DNA of 64,000 bases from Silvibacterium acidisoli. GTDB taxonomy: Bacteria > Acidobacteriota > Terriglobia > Terriglobales > Acidobacteriaceae. The stretch is from assembly GCA_022870745.1 (NCBI GenBank), contig CP085323.1:3596001-3660000 (forward strand), read 5' to 3'. Below, in pieces: positions 36,126 to 44,451 of the stretch. How positions within the stretch are numbered: position 1 is the stretch's first letter; each line of letters begins with the position of its first letter. The position numbers and the translations under genes were made by a program. Below the pieces are notes generated by a model. The model made no database searches. It was given only the letters and a program-made list of their open reading frames with translations, and was not told the DNA's origin.

Positions 36126-36182
36126 CTGAGGCTGGTATCACTTCCAGCCTCAGGCTTGTTCCCGGCCTGAGGCTATGTTTTT
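36126..36182 (+). promoter_or_regulatory. Mutually exclusive hairpins between precursor 2 and the enzyme genes
   Basis: Segment A CTGAGGCTGG (36126-36135), segment B CCAGCCTCAGG (36144-36154) and segment C CCTGAGGCT (36166-36174). B pairs perfectly with A (10 bp) or with C (9 bp), not both. The B:C stem is followed by ATGTTTTT, terminator-like, and also hides the GAGG that is the probable ribosome site of the next gene (ATG 36183). A ribosome at the peptide 2 stop (36122-36124) would cover A and favour B:C. It is probably an attenuator keeping peptide output above enzyme output. Confidence 0.6.
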
Positions 36183-37133
36183 ATGAGTCGTGTGGATATT
36201 GATCCGTTCAGTGCTGAGTTTAAGTCGATCGCGGAAAGCTCTGTAAGGCGTGCCGTAGCCAGTCTTGAACAGAGGGCCCCGCTATTAACGATACCCACGC
36301 TCAAATGGTTAACTACACACTGCGATATTCAGAAGCCCGAAGAATACTTCCTACATCCCAATGCGCTTACGCTTTTTTCTCTGCCCTGGTGGTTGGAGTT
36401 GAGTTTGCAACGGACGGTAGATTCTGCCTTCCAGGGCCGCCTGATGGAAGCTTCAACCAATCTCTACTACTTTGCTCGGATGCTCGACGATCTAATGGAC
36501 GGCCATCCAACAGAGAAGTCCGGCTTACCTGCGCTCTATCCTTTTCTGCTCGACTTCCAACGCATATTCTTTGAATATTTCCCTGCTTCGCATGTTTTCT
36601 GGACTTGCTTTCACCGCTATATGGATGAAACCGCGGAAGCGGCGTCCGTTGATGCATCGCTTATCGAGATCGGCGAGAAGGAATTCCGGAATATCGCAGC
36701 GCATAAGACCATCGCGGCCATGGTGCCGGTGGCGGCAGTCTGCTTCCGGTACGGGCGTGAAGATTTGCTGCCCGCGTGGGAAGACTATTTTCATAGTTTC
36801 GCTTGTTGGCATCAATTCCGTAATGATCTGCTGGGCTGGAGCGGCGATGCTGAACGCGGAGCTGTTACCTGGCTTCTTTGCGAAGCGAAACAGCGCATGA
36901 CGCTCGATGAGTCGCTTGCAATGTGGATGGGGCGCGAAGGGTTTGCCTGGGCCGGTGAGCGTCTTGCGGAGTGGATGGTAGAGATCAGGCAGAAGGCCGC
37001 CGTGCTCAACAGCTCGGAACTGCTGCGCTATCTTGATCTGCGGGATCGGCTTTGCACAGCGGAAGTCGGATTTCTTAAGCAATCTGCCAGCGCATGGGCG
37101 CGTTTGCTCGAGCCTGTTTCTGAGAAGCTCTGA
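36183..37133 (+). CDS. Class I isoprenoid-synthase-fold enzyme (terpene synthase/prenyltransferase-like)
   Basis: 316 residues, mostly helical. ARMLDDLMDGHP carries a DDxxD-type metal motif (Asp102, Asp103, Asp106). About 110 residues later, HQFRNDLLGWSGDAERG resembles the second metal motif NDxxSxxxE, with Gly218 and Asp222 in place of Ser and Glu. The spacing and length (300-350) fit class I terpene cyclases and related prenyl-diphosphate enzymes. It lies eight bases before the dehydratase gene and is probably translated with it. Whether it cyclises a diphosphate, prenylates the peptide or is a non-catalytic member cannot be told. Confidence 0.65.
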   Translation: MSRVDIDPFSAEFKSIAESSVRRAVASLEQRAPLLTIPTLKWLTTHCDIQKPEEYFLHPNALTLFSLPWWLELSLQRTVDSAFQGRLMEASTNLYYFARMLDDLMDGHPTEKSGLPALYPFLLDFQRIFFEYFPASHVFWTCFHRYMDETAEAASVDASLIEIGEKEFRNIAAHKTIAAMVPVAAVCFRYGREDLLPAWEDYFHSFACWHQFRNDLLGWSGDAERGAVTWLLCEAKQRMTLDESLAMWMGREGFAWAGERLAEWMVEIRQKAAVLNSSELLRYLDLRDRLCTAEVGFLKQSASAWARLLEPVSEKL

Positions 37134-37141
37134 GGCTGTTC

Positions 37142-38485
37142 ATGCGGATATTCGAATTGCTCACTGCGGTCATCGATAACGACATCCCGGCTTGCTCAGA
37201 AGAATCACTATCAGCAATTTACGGACTGCTGGCGCAGCAGAATGCAATTTTGGCGAACCATGAAATTCTCTCGGCAAAGGCGCGCGATGAAATGATCGGC
37301 TCCCTGAGAGAGGAATTGAAGTGGAGGGCGCGTCTACGTAACGATCCTGCGAGCCTTCATACCGCGGCTGCGCAATGGACCACAGCTCAACTCACAATGC
37401 TTCGCAGGCTGGAGCAGGATCGTGACTGTCTGCAACTGCAACTTTTTGCAGGCTGTTCAATCGGCCAGATTGTCGCGATTGCGATCGATCTTTCGGATCG
37501 CCATGATGGCGCCTGCGCGGTGGCGATCCTGTCTTTCGCTGACGGCGGGAGACTTGTTTACAAGCCACGATCGCTTGATACCGAAAGTTGGTTCTACCAG
37601 TTCCTTATCCAGGTGAACGGGCTGACCCCTCCATTTTCGTTCGCGAGCCTCAAAGTCCTGGCACGCGAGAGTTACGGGTGGGTCGAGTTCGCCCTGCACC
37701 GCACCTGCGCTTGCGAAGTCGAGCTTTACGACTACTATCGCCACGCCGGAGCTCTGCTCTGCCTGCTCCGCTTGTTGCGAGTGAGCGACTGCCACTTTCA
37801 AAACCTGATCGCCTGCGGTTCGCAGCCGGTTCTCATTGACGCAGAGACTCTTTTCCAACCTCTGACCGATGGTTCGCACGATTTTGCAATTTCCAATACC
37901 AGCATGCTGCCGGCAATGCGGCGGCCATACGATATTGGTGCGTTGAGTTGCTCGATGCCACAGCAGATCGTTCTCGATTTGCCCGGTTTCGTATGCTCTC
38001 CCGTGACACTGAATCCGCGCGAAAATCTGCCGTTCCGGGAAGATCAGGCGCGTTCTCCACATCTTTTCGTTGAACAGATGGAGGAAGGATTCTCGGCGAC
38101 CTGGCATTTTCTCTCGGAGCACCGCGCGCAGATTGCGTCCCTGCTTGACTCAGCGAGAAATCTGCCTGTGCGTGTTCTGCATCGTGATACTCCGGAGTAT
38201 TACCGCCAGATTCTTCTATTCGCGCTTGGCATGGAGACAGACAGCACACTTTCGGCCGGGGAAGTTGAGGCGCTGAGAAGATGCGAGGTTCCGCGCTTTA
38301 CGAGAATCGCGGATGAAAATCAGAACGGAGCTATTGTCTCCGGCTTCGAAGCAGTGCTGCAGGAAGTTGCAGTAATCGATGACGCCGGACTCGACAGGCA
38401 GTTGAGAATGCTCCGACTGCTTTGGACGATTTACGGAGGCATGCGGGGGATAGCGGACGAAGCAGTTAGAATGACCCCAGAATGA
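37142..38485 (+). CDS. Stand-alone LanM-type dehydratase domain (DUF4135), no cyclase
   Basis: 447 residues matching only the N-terminal dehydratase half of class II lanthipeptide synthetases. Seen: SDRHDGACAVAILSF, then LVYKPRSLDTE (Lys141), SDCHFQNLIACGS (Asp216, His218, Asn221), VLIDAETLF (Asp233) and VRVLHRDTPEYY (Arg344, Thr350). In characterised LanM enzymes the equivalents of Lys/Asp/His/Asn/Asp phosphorylate Ser or Thr, and the Arg/Thr pair removes the phosphate to give Dha or Dhb. The protein stops where the LanC-like Zn cyclase would begin. Its expected substrates are the two small peptides upstream. Its stop overlaps the ATG of the kinase gene (ATGA). Confidence 0.82.
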   Translation: MRIFELLTAVIDNDIPACSEESLSAIYGLLAQQNAILANHEILSAKARDEMIGSLREELKWRARLRNDPASLHTAAAQWTTAQLTMLRRLEQDRDCLQLQLFAGCSIGQIVAIAIDLSDRHDGACAVAILSFADGGRLVYKPRSLDTESWFYQFLIQVNGLTPPFSFASLKVLARESYGWVEFALHRTCACEVELYDYYRHAGALLCLLRLLRVSDCHFQNLIACGSQPVLIDAETLFQPLTDGSHDFAISNTSMLPAMRRPYDIGALSCSMPQQIVLDLPGFVCSPVTLNPRENLPFREDQARSPHLFVEQMEEGFSATWHFLSEHRAQIASLLDSARNLPVRVLHRDTPEYYRQILLFALGMETDSTLSAGEVEALRRCEVPRFTRIADENQNGAIVSGFEAVLQEVAVIDDAGLDRQLRMLRLLWTIYGGMRGIADEAVRMTPE

Positions 38486-40740
38486 TCGGGCAAGTCATTG
38501 GACATTATCAGATCCAGGAGCTTCTGGCTGAAGGAGCCATGGGCGTTGTTTACAAGGCCCGCGACCTGAACCTGGAGCGCTCCGTCGCCATCAAGGTGCT
38601 CAAGTCGAGTCAGACCTCCGACGAGCACGCCACCCGCCGCTTCATCCATGAGGCGCGGGCCGCCTCGTCTCTCGATCACCCCAATGTATGCACCATCTAC
38701 GAGATCGAGACTGCGTCCAGCGGACAGCTCTTCATCGCCATGGCCTATTACGAGGGCGAAACATTGCGCCGCAAGCTCGCACGCGGTCCGCTGGTGATGG
38801 AAGACGCTTTGCAGCACACCATCGATGTGGCTCACGGCCTGGCCAAGGCGCATCGCCACGGACTGGTGCATCGCGATATCAAGCCTGAAAACGTCATCGT
38901 CACGGATGACGGCATTGCCAAGATCCTGGACTTCGGGCTGGTCAAACTCACACAGAACACACCGGCGATCCAACCCGGAGGCTACGCGGGAACGATGGCG
39001 TACATGTCTCCCGAGCAGATTCAAGGTTTCGCCGATCCGCGCAGCGATATCTGGTCGTTAGGGGTAGTGCTCTACGAGATGGTCACCGGCCGTCGTCCGT
39101 TCCAGGGGCGCGGCGCGGAACTGATGCTGGCCATCGAGACGGGAAGCTTCGCGCCTGTGACCGAATCGCGTGAGGGAGCTTTGCCCGAGGTGCAGCGCGT
39201 CGTTGCGCGTGCCCTTGCCAAGTCGCCCGAAGACCGCTACCAGCGCGCGGAAGAGATGCTTGCGCATCTGCATGCAGCGCGCCATGGCATCGATCTGCCG
39301 ACTGTCTTCGGCGCTTCTGACGGAGCGAAGGGCCCAACGTCCATCGTCGTGCTGCCGTTTGGCAATGTCGGCGGAGGCGCCGACACGGAGTATTTCAGTG
39401 ACGGGCTAACGGATGAGCTGATTCACCTGCTCTCTCAGTTGCAGGGTCTTCGCGTCGTTTCTCATACCTCGGCCTTCGGCTTCAAGGGGAAGGAGCGCAA
39501 CGTTCGCCAGATCGCGGAGCAGTTAAACGTCGATACGATTCTCGATGGAAGTGTTCGCTGGTCGGAGAACAAGCTTCGCGTGACCGTGCAGCTGACCGAC
39601 GCCCGTACCGGCTACCAGATCTGGTCGCAGAAATACGACCACGAGCTGAAAGACATCTTCGCTATCCAGGAAGACATCGCAAGCTCGGTTGCAGCGAAGT
39701 TCGAACGCAAAGAGAAAACCGGGCTTCCCCGGATGCATTCACGGTATGCGGGCAACGTGGACGCTCACGGTCTTTACCTGAAGGGCAGATACCACTGGGA
39801 ACAACGCACGGAAGCGAGTTTCAAACTTGCATTTCAGGCGTTTCAACAGGCCATCGAGACCGATCCGCTTTGTGCCCCGGCATATTCAGGCCTGGCTGAT
39901 TGCCATATCAGCTTTGGATACTGGGGAGTTGCTCCTCCACGTTCGGCCTGGAAAAAAGGACGGGAACTGGCATTTCAGGCTATGAGGATTGATCCCGGAC
40001 TGGCCGAAGCCGAAATCTCTCTGGCAAAGTGCGCGTTGTATGACGATCTTGACTGGCGGGAAGCAGAAGAGAGATGTCTGCGAGCAATAGAGTTGAATCC
40101 TGCGCTTTCTACTGCGCACTTCGTCTACTCGATACTTCTGCTTCAACTGGGTCGATTCGAGTCGGCCATGTTGGAATTGCGTACGGCGAGAAGGCTGGAC
40201 CCATTGTCTCCAATCGTCTGTACAGGGTTGGCATGGCCGCACTACTACGCTGGACGATATGAAGACGCTCAGGAACAGTGTGATCGGGCGTTGCAGCTCA
40301 CGCCCGATCACTTTGAAATTCCCCTGTGCATGGGACTGATTGAAGTACAGCGCGGTCAATATGCTTCGGCGGTCACGTGGCTAGAGAAATGCGTCGCCCG
40401 ATCCGGAAATAATGCCACACTGATGGGAATCCTCGGCTATGCATACGGGCTGGACGGCCGCATAGAGACCGCTCGCACCATGCGCGAGCAGCTTATCCAA
40501 TTCGGTACGCAGCGGTACATCTCTCCCATGGGGCCTGCACTCATTTCCATCGGGCTCGGCGAACTCGATACCGCCATGGACTGGATGGACAAAGCCTACG
40601 AAGCGCGCGATGCCTTCCTGGCCTACGCACGCATCTTCCCGCCGTACGATCCGCTGCGCTCCACGCCGCGTTTCCGGCTGCTGCTAGAAAAGCTCGGCCT
40701 CGCCGGAGATGTAGAGCAGCTCACCACAGATCTCTATTAA
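38482..40740 (+). CDS. Soluble Ser/Thr protein kinase with TolB-N-like and TPR regions
   Basis: 752 residues. Kinase domain ~8-270: glycine loop LLAEGAMGVVYKA, Lys38 (VAIKVLK), LVHRDIKPEN (Asp131), DFG at 149-151, APE-like MSPEQI. Next is a region resembling the TolB N-terminal/adenylate-cyclase-associated domain (SIVVLPFGNVGGG, then YFSDGLTDELIHLLSQLQGL, DTILDGSVRWSENKLRV; ~290-400), then TPR-like helical repeats to the end. No membrane helix is evident, unlike many bacterial PknB-type kinases. This kinase-TolB-TPR layout is abundant in Acidobacteriota. The start codon overlaps the dehydratase stop, which places it in the peptide operon; a role there is inference. Confidence 0.9.
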   Translation: MIGQVIGHYQIQELLAEGAMGVVYKARDLNLERSVAIKVLKSSQTSDEHATRRFIHEARAASSLDHPNVCTIYEIETASSGQLFIAMAYYEGETLRRKLARGPLVMEDALQHTIDVAHGLAKAHRHGLVHRDIKPENVIVTDDGIAKILDFGLVKLTQNTPAIQPGGYAGTMAYMSPEQIQGFADPRSDIWSLGVVLYEMVTGRRPFQGRGAELMLAIETGSFAPVTESREGALPEVQRVVARALAKSPEDRYQRAEEMLAHLHAARHGIDLPTVFGASDGAKGPTSIVVLPFGNVGGGADTEYFSDGLTDELIHLLSQLQGLRVVSHTSAFGFKGKERNVRQIAEQLNVDTILDGSVRWSENKLRVTVQLTDARTGYQIWSQKYDHELKDIFAIQEDIASSVAAKFERKEKTGLPRMHSRYAGNVDAHGLYLKGRYHWEQRTEASFKLAFQAFQQAIETDPLCAPAYSGLADCHISFGYWGVAPPRSAWKKGRELAFQAMRIDPGLAEAEISLAKCALYDDLDWREAEERCLRAIELNPALSTAHFVYSILLLQLGRFESAMLELRTARRLDPLSPIVCTGLAWPHYYAGRYEDAQEQCDRALQLTPDHFEIPLCMGLIEVQRGQYASAVTWLEKCVARSGNNATLMGILGYAYGLDGRIETARTMREQLIQFGTQRYISPMGPALISIGLGELDTAMDWMDKAYEARDAFLAYARIFPPYDPLRSTPRFRLLLEKLGLAGDVEQLTTDLY

Positions 40741-40749
40741 GCAGCAAAG

Positions 40750-40783
40750 AAAATGGCGGCTCCGTTGGGAGCCGCCATTTTTA
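40750..40783. terminator. Bidirectional terminator between the kinase and amylase genes
   Basis: AAAATGGCGGCTCC-GTTG-GGAGCCGCCATTTTT: a 14-bp stem with an A-run on one side and a T-run on the other, between two converging genes. Confidence 0.9.
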
Positions 40784-40792
40784 TTACGACGC

Positions 40793-42121
40793 CTAAGCAG
40801 GCACGTAAACCGCAAAGCCGCGCGGCGGAGCAGGGAACTCGGCCTCGCCATGTTCATTGGTAGTACGCTCAGTGGGCTCGGCCTGGTCGTGGCCGTCCCA
40901 TGCGACGGGAATGAATTTCTGGTTCGGCCACTGCGTTTTCACAGTTGTGCCGCTCCACTGGTTGCCGAGGTTGTTGAGCACGTAAATCAGGCCGGGCTGA
41001 CCTTCGTGTCCGTTGCGCTGCATGATGTAGAGGTCGGGGTCGGCATGCAGGATCTGCGAGTCTCCGCCTGCATACCGGTGATGCACGTCGATCAGCGCAT
41101 CGATGCCGTTCTTGGTGCCGGGCCGGGCGAGACCGAAGTTGTAATAATCCAGCCAGAAGACCGACGGGTAACCTTCGTGCACGAGGATGTAGCTATAGGC
41201 CAGCATCTTGTCGTTGGCGATAGCGATGCCGTCGTTCTCGAGGTCGTGATTGTCGACGAAGGTGACCGCGTGCATGGGCCGCTTGGCCACGATCACGCCA
41301 TCTTCGGTCAACTTGCGCAGGTCGTAATTGGGAGTGTCGCAGACATCTTTCAGGCGATAGCGCAGAGGAAAATCGAAGGCGGCAATCTGGTTGTCAGAGA
41401 AGCTGTTCACCTTGCCCAGCCACTCGTCGATGCTGCTGTTGTCCTCCCAGTATTCGCCGACGACGAATGGGGTAATGTCTTTGCCGTCGCGCTGGTACTT
41501 GTACTTCGATATGGTGCCGACCATCCACGGACCGTAGCCCTTGACGAAGTCGAAGCGGAAGCCATCGAAGCCGAGCTGCTCGATGATCATCTGCGAGTAC
41601 TCCATCAGCGCCATGTATACCAGCGGGTTGCGGTGGCAGAGGTGAGGAAAGCCCGCGAAGACCTCGCCCTCAAGCGTGGCCTCGTAACGGCTGGGGTGGA
41701 AGCTGTTCCAGTCGCGGGGAAACATACGGCTCTTGGGAGTGAACTTGGTCCAGCGTTTTTCGCCGTCGAGCGGATTGACCTCTTCCTCATCCGCGCCCGA
41801 GTTATGGTTGATGACCATATCGGCATAGGCGCCCATTCCATGTTCGTGAATGCTGGCGATAAGAGTTTCGAGCTCGCTGCGGTTGCCGAAGAAGGTTTTT
41901 ACGCCGCCCTTCTGGTCGTAATCGCCGATGTCGAAATAGTCGTATGGGTCATAGCCCATCGAGGTTGTAGTGGCGGCTTTTGAAATCGGGGGAAGCCATA
42001 ATGCGTTGAAGCCGGCCTTGCTCAGTTCGGGAACTTTCTCAGCAACAAAGTTCCACCATTCGCCGACCTTGTCTTCTTTGGCAGGGGAATCCCAGTAAAA
42101 CGCCTGAAACATGACGCTCAT
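40793..42121 (-). CDS. Cytoplasmic GH13 alpha-amylase
   Basis: 442 residues from the ATG at 42121; the frame is open 18 codons further but without a signal peptide. GH13 motifs: GAYADMVINHNSGA (region I), GFDGFRFDFVKGY (nucleophile Asp191), FVVGEYWED (acid/base Glu223) and FVDNHDLEND (Asp293). The sequence resembles the intracellular bacterial alpha-amylases that start with MFQAFYWD and have few disulphides. It probably degrades maltodextrin or glycogen-derived glucans inside the cell. It converges with the kinase gene. Confidence 0.93.
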   Translation of the reverse strand: MSVMFQAFYWDSPAKEDKVGEWWNFVAEKVPELSKAGFNALWLPPISKAATTTSMGYDPYDYFDIGDYDQKGGVKTFFGNRSELETLIASIHEHGMGAYADMVINHNSGADEEEVNPLDGEKRWTKFTPKSRMFPRDWNSFHPSRYEATLEGEVFAGFPHLCHRNPLVYMALMEYSQMIIEQLGFDGFRFDFVKGYGPWMVGTISKYKYQRDGKDITPFVVGEYWEDNSSIDEWLGKVNSFSDNQIAAFDFPLRYRLKDVCDTPNYDLRKLTEDGVIVAKRPMHAVTFVDNHDLENDGIAIANDKMLAYSYILVHEGYPSVFWLDYYNFGLARPGTKNGIDALIDVHHRYAGGDSQILHADPDLYIMQRNGHEGQPGLIYVLNNLGNQWSGTTVKTQWPNQKFIPVAWDGHDQAEPTERTTNEHGEAEFPAPPRGFAVYVPA

Positions 42122-42327
42122 GATTTGCAGTCTCCGGTTGTATGGTTCGCGTGAATGGGATGCGGAGAAATGCACAGGCGCTGCATGGGCCGGTTTTTAC
42201 AGATGCCAGAAAGTTTTCAGGCGGGATGAAGTATTGGAACTGCGTGGCCAGGATTCCGGCCTGCACTCTTCCTTAGCTTCTATAATGAAGTGGATGTGTT
42301 GCCCTTCGGGGTCTTTGAGGAGCTTGA

Positions 42328-42477
42328 ATGCTTAAGGAAATTGTCATCGGTTGCGCCGTTGCTGTGGGTGCGCTTTTTGTGCTGGCCACGGTCGCCTTCC
42401 TCCTCTTTTCACTGCTGCCGTCACCCACCGCGCGCCGGCTCATCAAGCGCTGGCAGGGCCGCCAGGCCGCCCGCTAA
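42328..42477 (+). CDS. Small single-span membrane protein (49 aa)
   Basis: ATG 42328 follows a TGAGGAGCT ribosome site, and a TATAAT hexamer lies at 42281-42286. The product is MLKEIVIG..., one hydrophobic helix of about 22 residues (AVAVGALFVLATVAFLLFSL), then a basic tail RRLIKRWQGRQAAR, the topology of an inner-membrane peptide with a cytoplasmic C-terminus. No family is recognised. Confidence 0.6.
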   Translation: MLKEIVIGCAVAVGALFVLATVAFLLFSLLPSPTARRLIKRWQGRQAAR

Positions 42478-42535
42478 CCCGCCAGGCGTTGCCGGGGTTT
42501 GAGGTGAACGCACGGCAATGTAAACTCAATCCAGT

Positions 42536-42612
42536 GGCCCTGTAGCTCAGGTGGATAGAGCGACGGTTTCCTAAACCGCAGGTCGGAAGTTCGAATCTTC
42601 CCAGGGTCACCA
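42536..42612 (+). tRNA. tRNA-Arg (anticodon CCT)
   Basis: A full cloverleaf: acceptor GGCCCTG pairs with CAGGGTC (one G-U), D-arm GCTC/GAGC, anticodon loop TTCCTAA giving CCT, T-arm GGAAG-TTCGAAT-CTTCC, and an encoded CCA. It reads AGG codons. The base pair at the top of the anticodon stem is A-C. Confidence 0.95.
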
Positions 42613-43042
42613 TAAACCTCTTTAAAATGAGTAGTAGCGGTGTTTCCTGACGTCTATGCGATTTGCACTGAATCGCATAGAACCGCGCGCTTTTGCGAAC
42701 GCAACTGACACCACTACTGACACCAGTTCATCTCCGAAAATTCAGATATCGAACGGCTTCGGCGTGGTTGTTATGAGGTCGTTATTGCGTCCTACAAATA
42801 GAGAGCCAGCGTTCGGGAAGTGTTCGCTGAATACTGAATCGTCGCCGCGGCTGGTCCGGTAGACGTGATGCTTGACGGCCAGGAGACAGAATTGATCGTA
42901 TCTGTCTGCGTAGGGGATGAGCTGCCGTAAGCAAATCCATTTCCATCAATGGGCGAGGGTGGAGATAACACGGCGAAAGCTTACAGAGTCTGTATGCAAT
43001 GCGCACAGTGAGCTTTGTAAGAACAGTACGATGCCGAGAACC
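42613..43042. other. Gap of ~430 bp downstream of tRNA-Arg, no supported gene
   Basis: No frame here looks coding; several stops break a weakly protein-like stretch around 42735-42900. The position behind a tRNA 3' end is a typical integration site, but no second copy of the tRNA 3' end was seen in the window and no integrase is recognisable. Confidence 0.4.
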
Positions 43043-44449
43043 TCACTCTCCTTGGGGACGAGTAAAGCGCTGCATCTTTTCGTAAAGAAGCCGACGCTGT
43101 ATGCCGAGACGCTTCGCCGCATCCGACTTGTTTCCGCCGGACAGGATTAACGCACGCTCAATGAGATGTTGCTCCCAGCGTGCGATTGCTTCATGGAAGG
43201 GAAGGTCTTCCCACAATTTCAGGTCAGCTCCCGCATGCTGTGAGGCCGGTCGCAGGTAAGGGCGAAGGATCGCCTCAGTGACCGGTCGACCCGCAGCCTC
43301 TACCGCAACCTTGTTCATTAATTGTTCCAGCTCACGAACGTTTCCAGGATACGAATAGCTTTCAAGAGCCGCTTTCGCACCTGGATCCAGAATGGAAGGC
43401 GGCATTCGGTGCAGCGACGCGAAACGTTCCAGAAAGTAGTCGGCCAATGAGACGATGTCGGCCTTCCTTTCACGGAGTGGTGGAAGGCCGATGTAATAAG
43501 CATTCAACCGGTAGAAGAGATCTGAACGGAAGCGGCCTTGCTCGACTTCTTGCGCCAGGCTTCGGTTCGTTGCGGCAATGACCCGCACATTGGATTGCAT
43601 CGGACGCATTCCACCGACCCGCTGGTAGGTCTTCTCCTGCAGGACGCGCAACAGCTTCGGCTGAACGGAGAGCGGCATCTCGCCGATTTCGTCGAGGAAT
43701 AACGTGCCACCGTCTGCTTGTTCGAAGCTGCCGATGCGCTGTGATGCAGCCCCGGTGAAGGCTCCACGCTCGTGCCCGAAAAGCTCCGACTCGACAAGAT
43801 CTTCCGGGATTGCGGCGCAGTTCACCGCGATGAACGGCCCTTTCACACGTTGGCTGTTGCGATGAATTACCTTCGCGACGACTTCTTTACCCGTTCCCGT
43901 TTCGCCTTCGAGCAGGATGGTGAGGTCCGTCTGAGCAACCTGGCCGACGCGCTTAAACGCTTCGATCCAAGCGGATGACTTACCGATGAGTTGTTCGCTT
44001 GAACCAAGAGATGCGGAGGGAACCGGCAATCGTCCATCCCGGAATCGCTCCTGTTGGAGACGGTCGAGGCTCCGCTGCAGTTCGACGTGTTCCAAGGCTC
44101 GATTCACGGTCGAGAGAACCGCATCGACATCGACTGGCTTCATCAAGAAATCGTAGGCCCCAGTTTGCATTGCCTGCACCGTGCTTTCAGCGTCGCCATA
44201 CGCCGTGAGCACGATGATGGGAATGGAGTCTTGTCGCCCTTCCTGTTGTATAGCCTTGAGCACGTCGAGACCGCCGAGCGGAGACATGCGCCAGTCACAG
44301 AGCGCTACGTCTAGCCTCTCTGTGTGCAAAATGGCGATCGCTTCTTCGCCGTTCGCGGCTTGCAGGACATCGTGACCCTCGCTGCGAAATAGATCGGAAA
44401 GAGTCTCGCGCAGATTCTTATCGTCATCGATTACGAGAACAGTCGACAT
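43043..44449 (-). CDS. NtrC-family sigma54-dependent response regulator
   Basis: 468 residues: receiver domain 1-120 (phospho-acceptor Asp52 in ALCDWRM; LTAYGD and FLMKPVD), AAA+ domain ~150-380 with Walker A LEGETGTGKEVVAK, the sigma54-contact loop GAFTGA, Walker B FLDEIGEMP and RSDLFYRLN, then a Fis-type helix-turn-helix (SGGNKSDAAKRLGIQRRLLYEKM). It activates transcription by RNA polymerase with sigma54. It is two bases downstream of its histidine kinase on the same strand. A strong -24/-12 promoter lies on the other side of the kinase gene, facing the opposite way. Confidence 0.95.
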   Translation of the reverse strand: MSTVLVIDDDKNLRETLSDLFRSEGHDVLQAANGEEAIAILHTERLDVALCDWRMSPLGGLDVLKAIQQEGRQDSIPIIVLTAYGDAESTVQAMQTGAYDFLMKPVDVDAVLSTVNRALEHVELQRSLDRLQQERFRDGRLPVPSASLGSSEQLIGKSSAWIEAFKRVGQVAQTDLTILLEGETGTGKEVVAKVIHRNSQRVKGPFIAVNCAAIPEDLVESELFGHERGAFTGAASQRIGSFEQADGGTLFLDEIGEMPLSVQPKLLRVLQEKTYQRVGGMRPMQSNVRVIAATNRSLAQEVEQGRFRSDLFYRLNAYYIGLPPLRERKADIVSLADYFLERFASLHRMPPSILDPGAKAALESYSYPGNVRELEQLMNKVAVEAAGRPVTEAILRPYLRPASQHAGADLKLWEDLPFHEAIARWEQHLIERALILSGGNKSDAAKRLGIQRRLLYEKMQRFTRPQGE

Positions 44450-44451
44450 GT

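Noticed and set aside
40793-42478. LanC cyclase, peptidase or ABC exporter completing the peptide operon
   Set aside because: The next genes are an amylase on the other strand and a tiny membrane protein; a strong terminator closes the operon at 40750-40783.
42536-43042. tRNA-Arg as the attachment site of an integrated element
   Set aside because: No integrase is recognisable and no repeat of the tRNA 3' end was found in the window; this remains possible only beyond the window.
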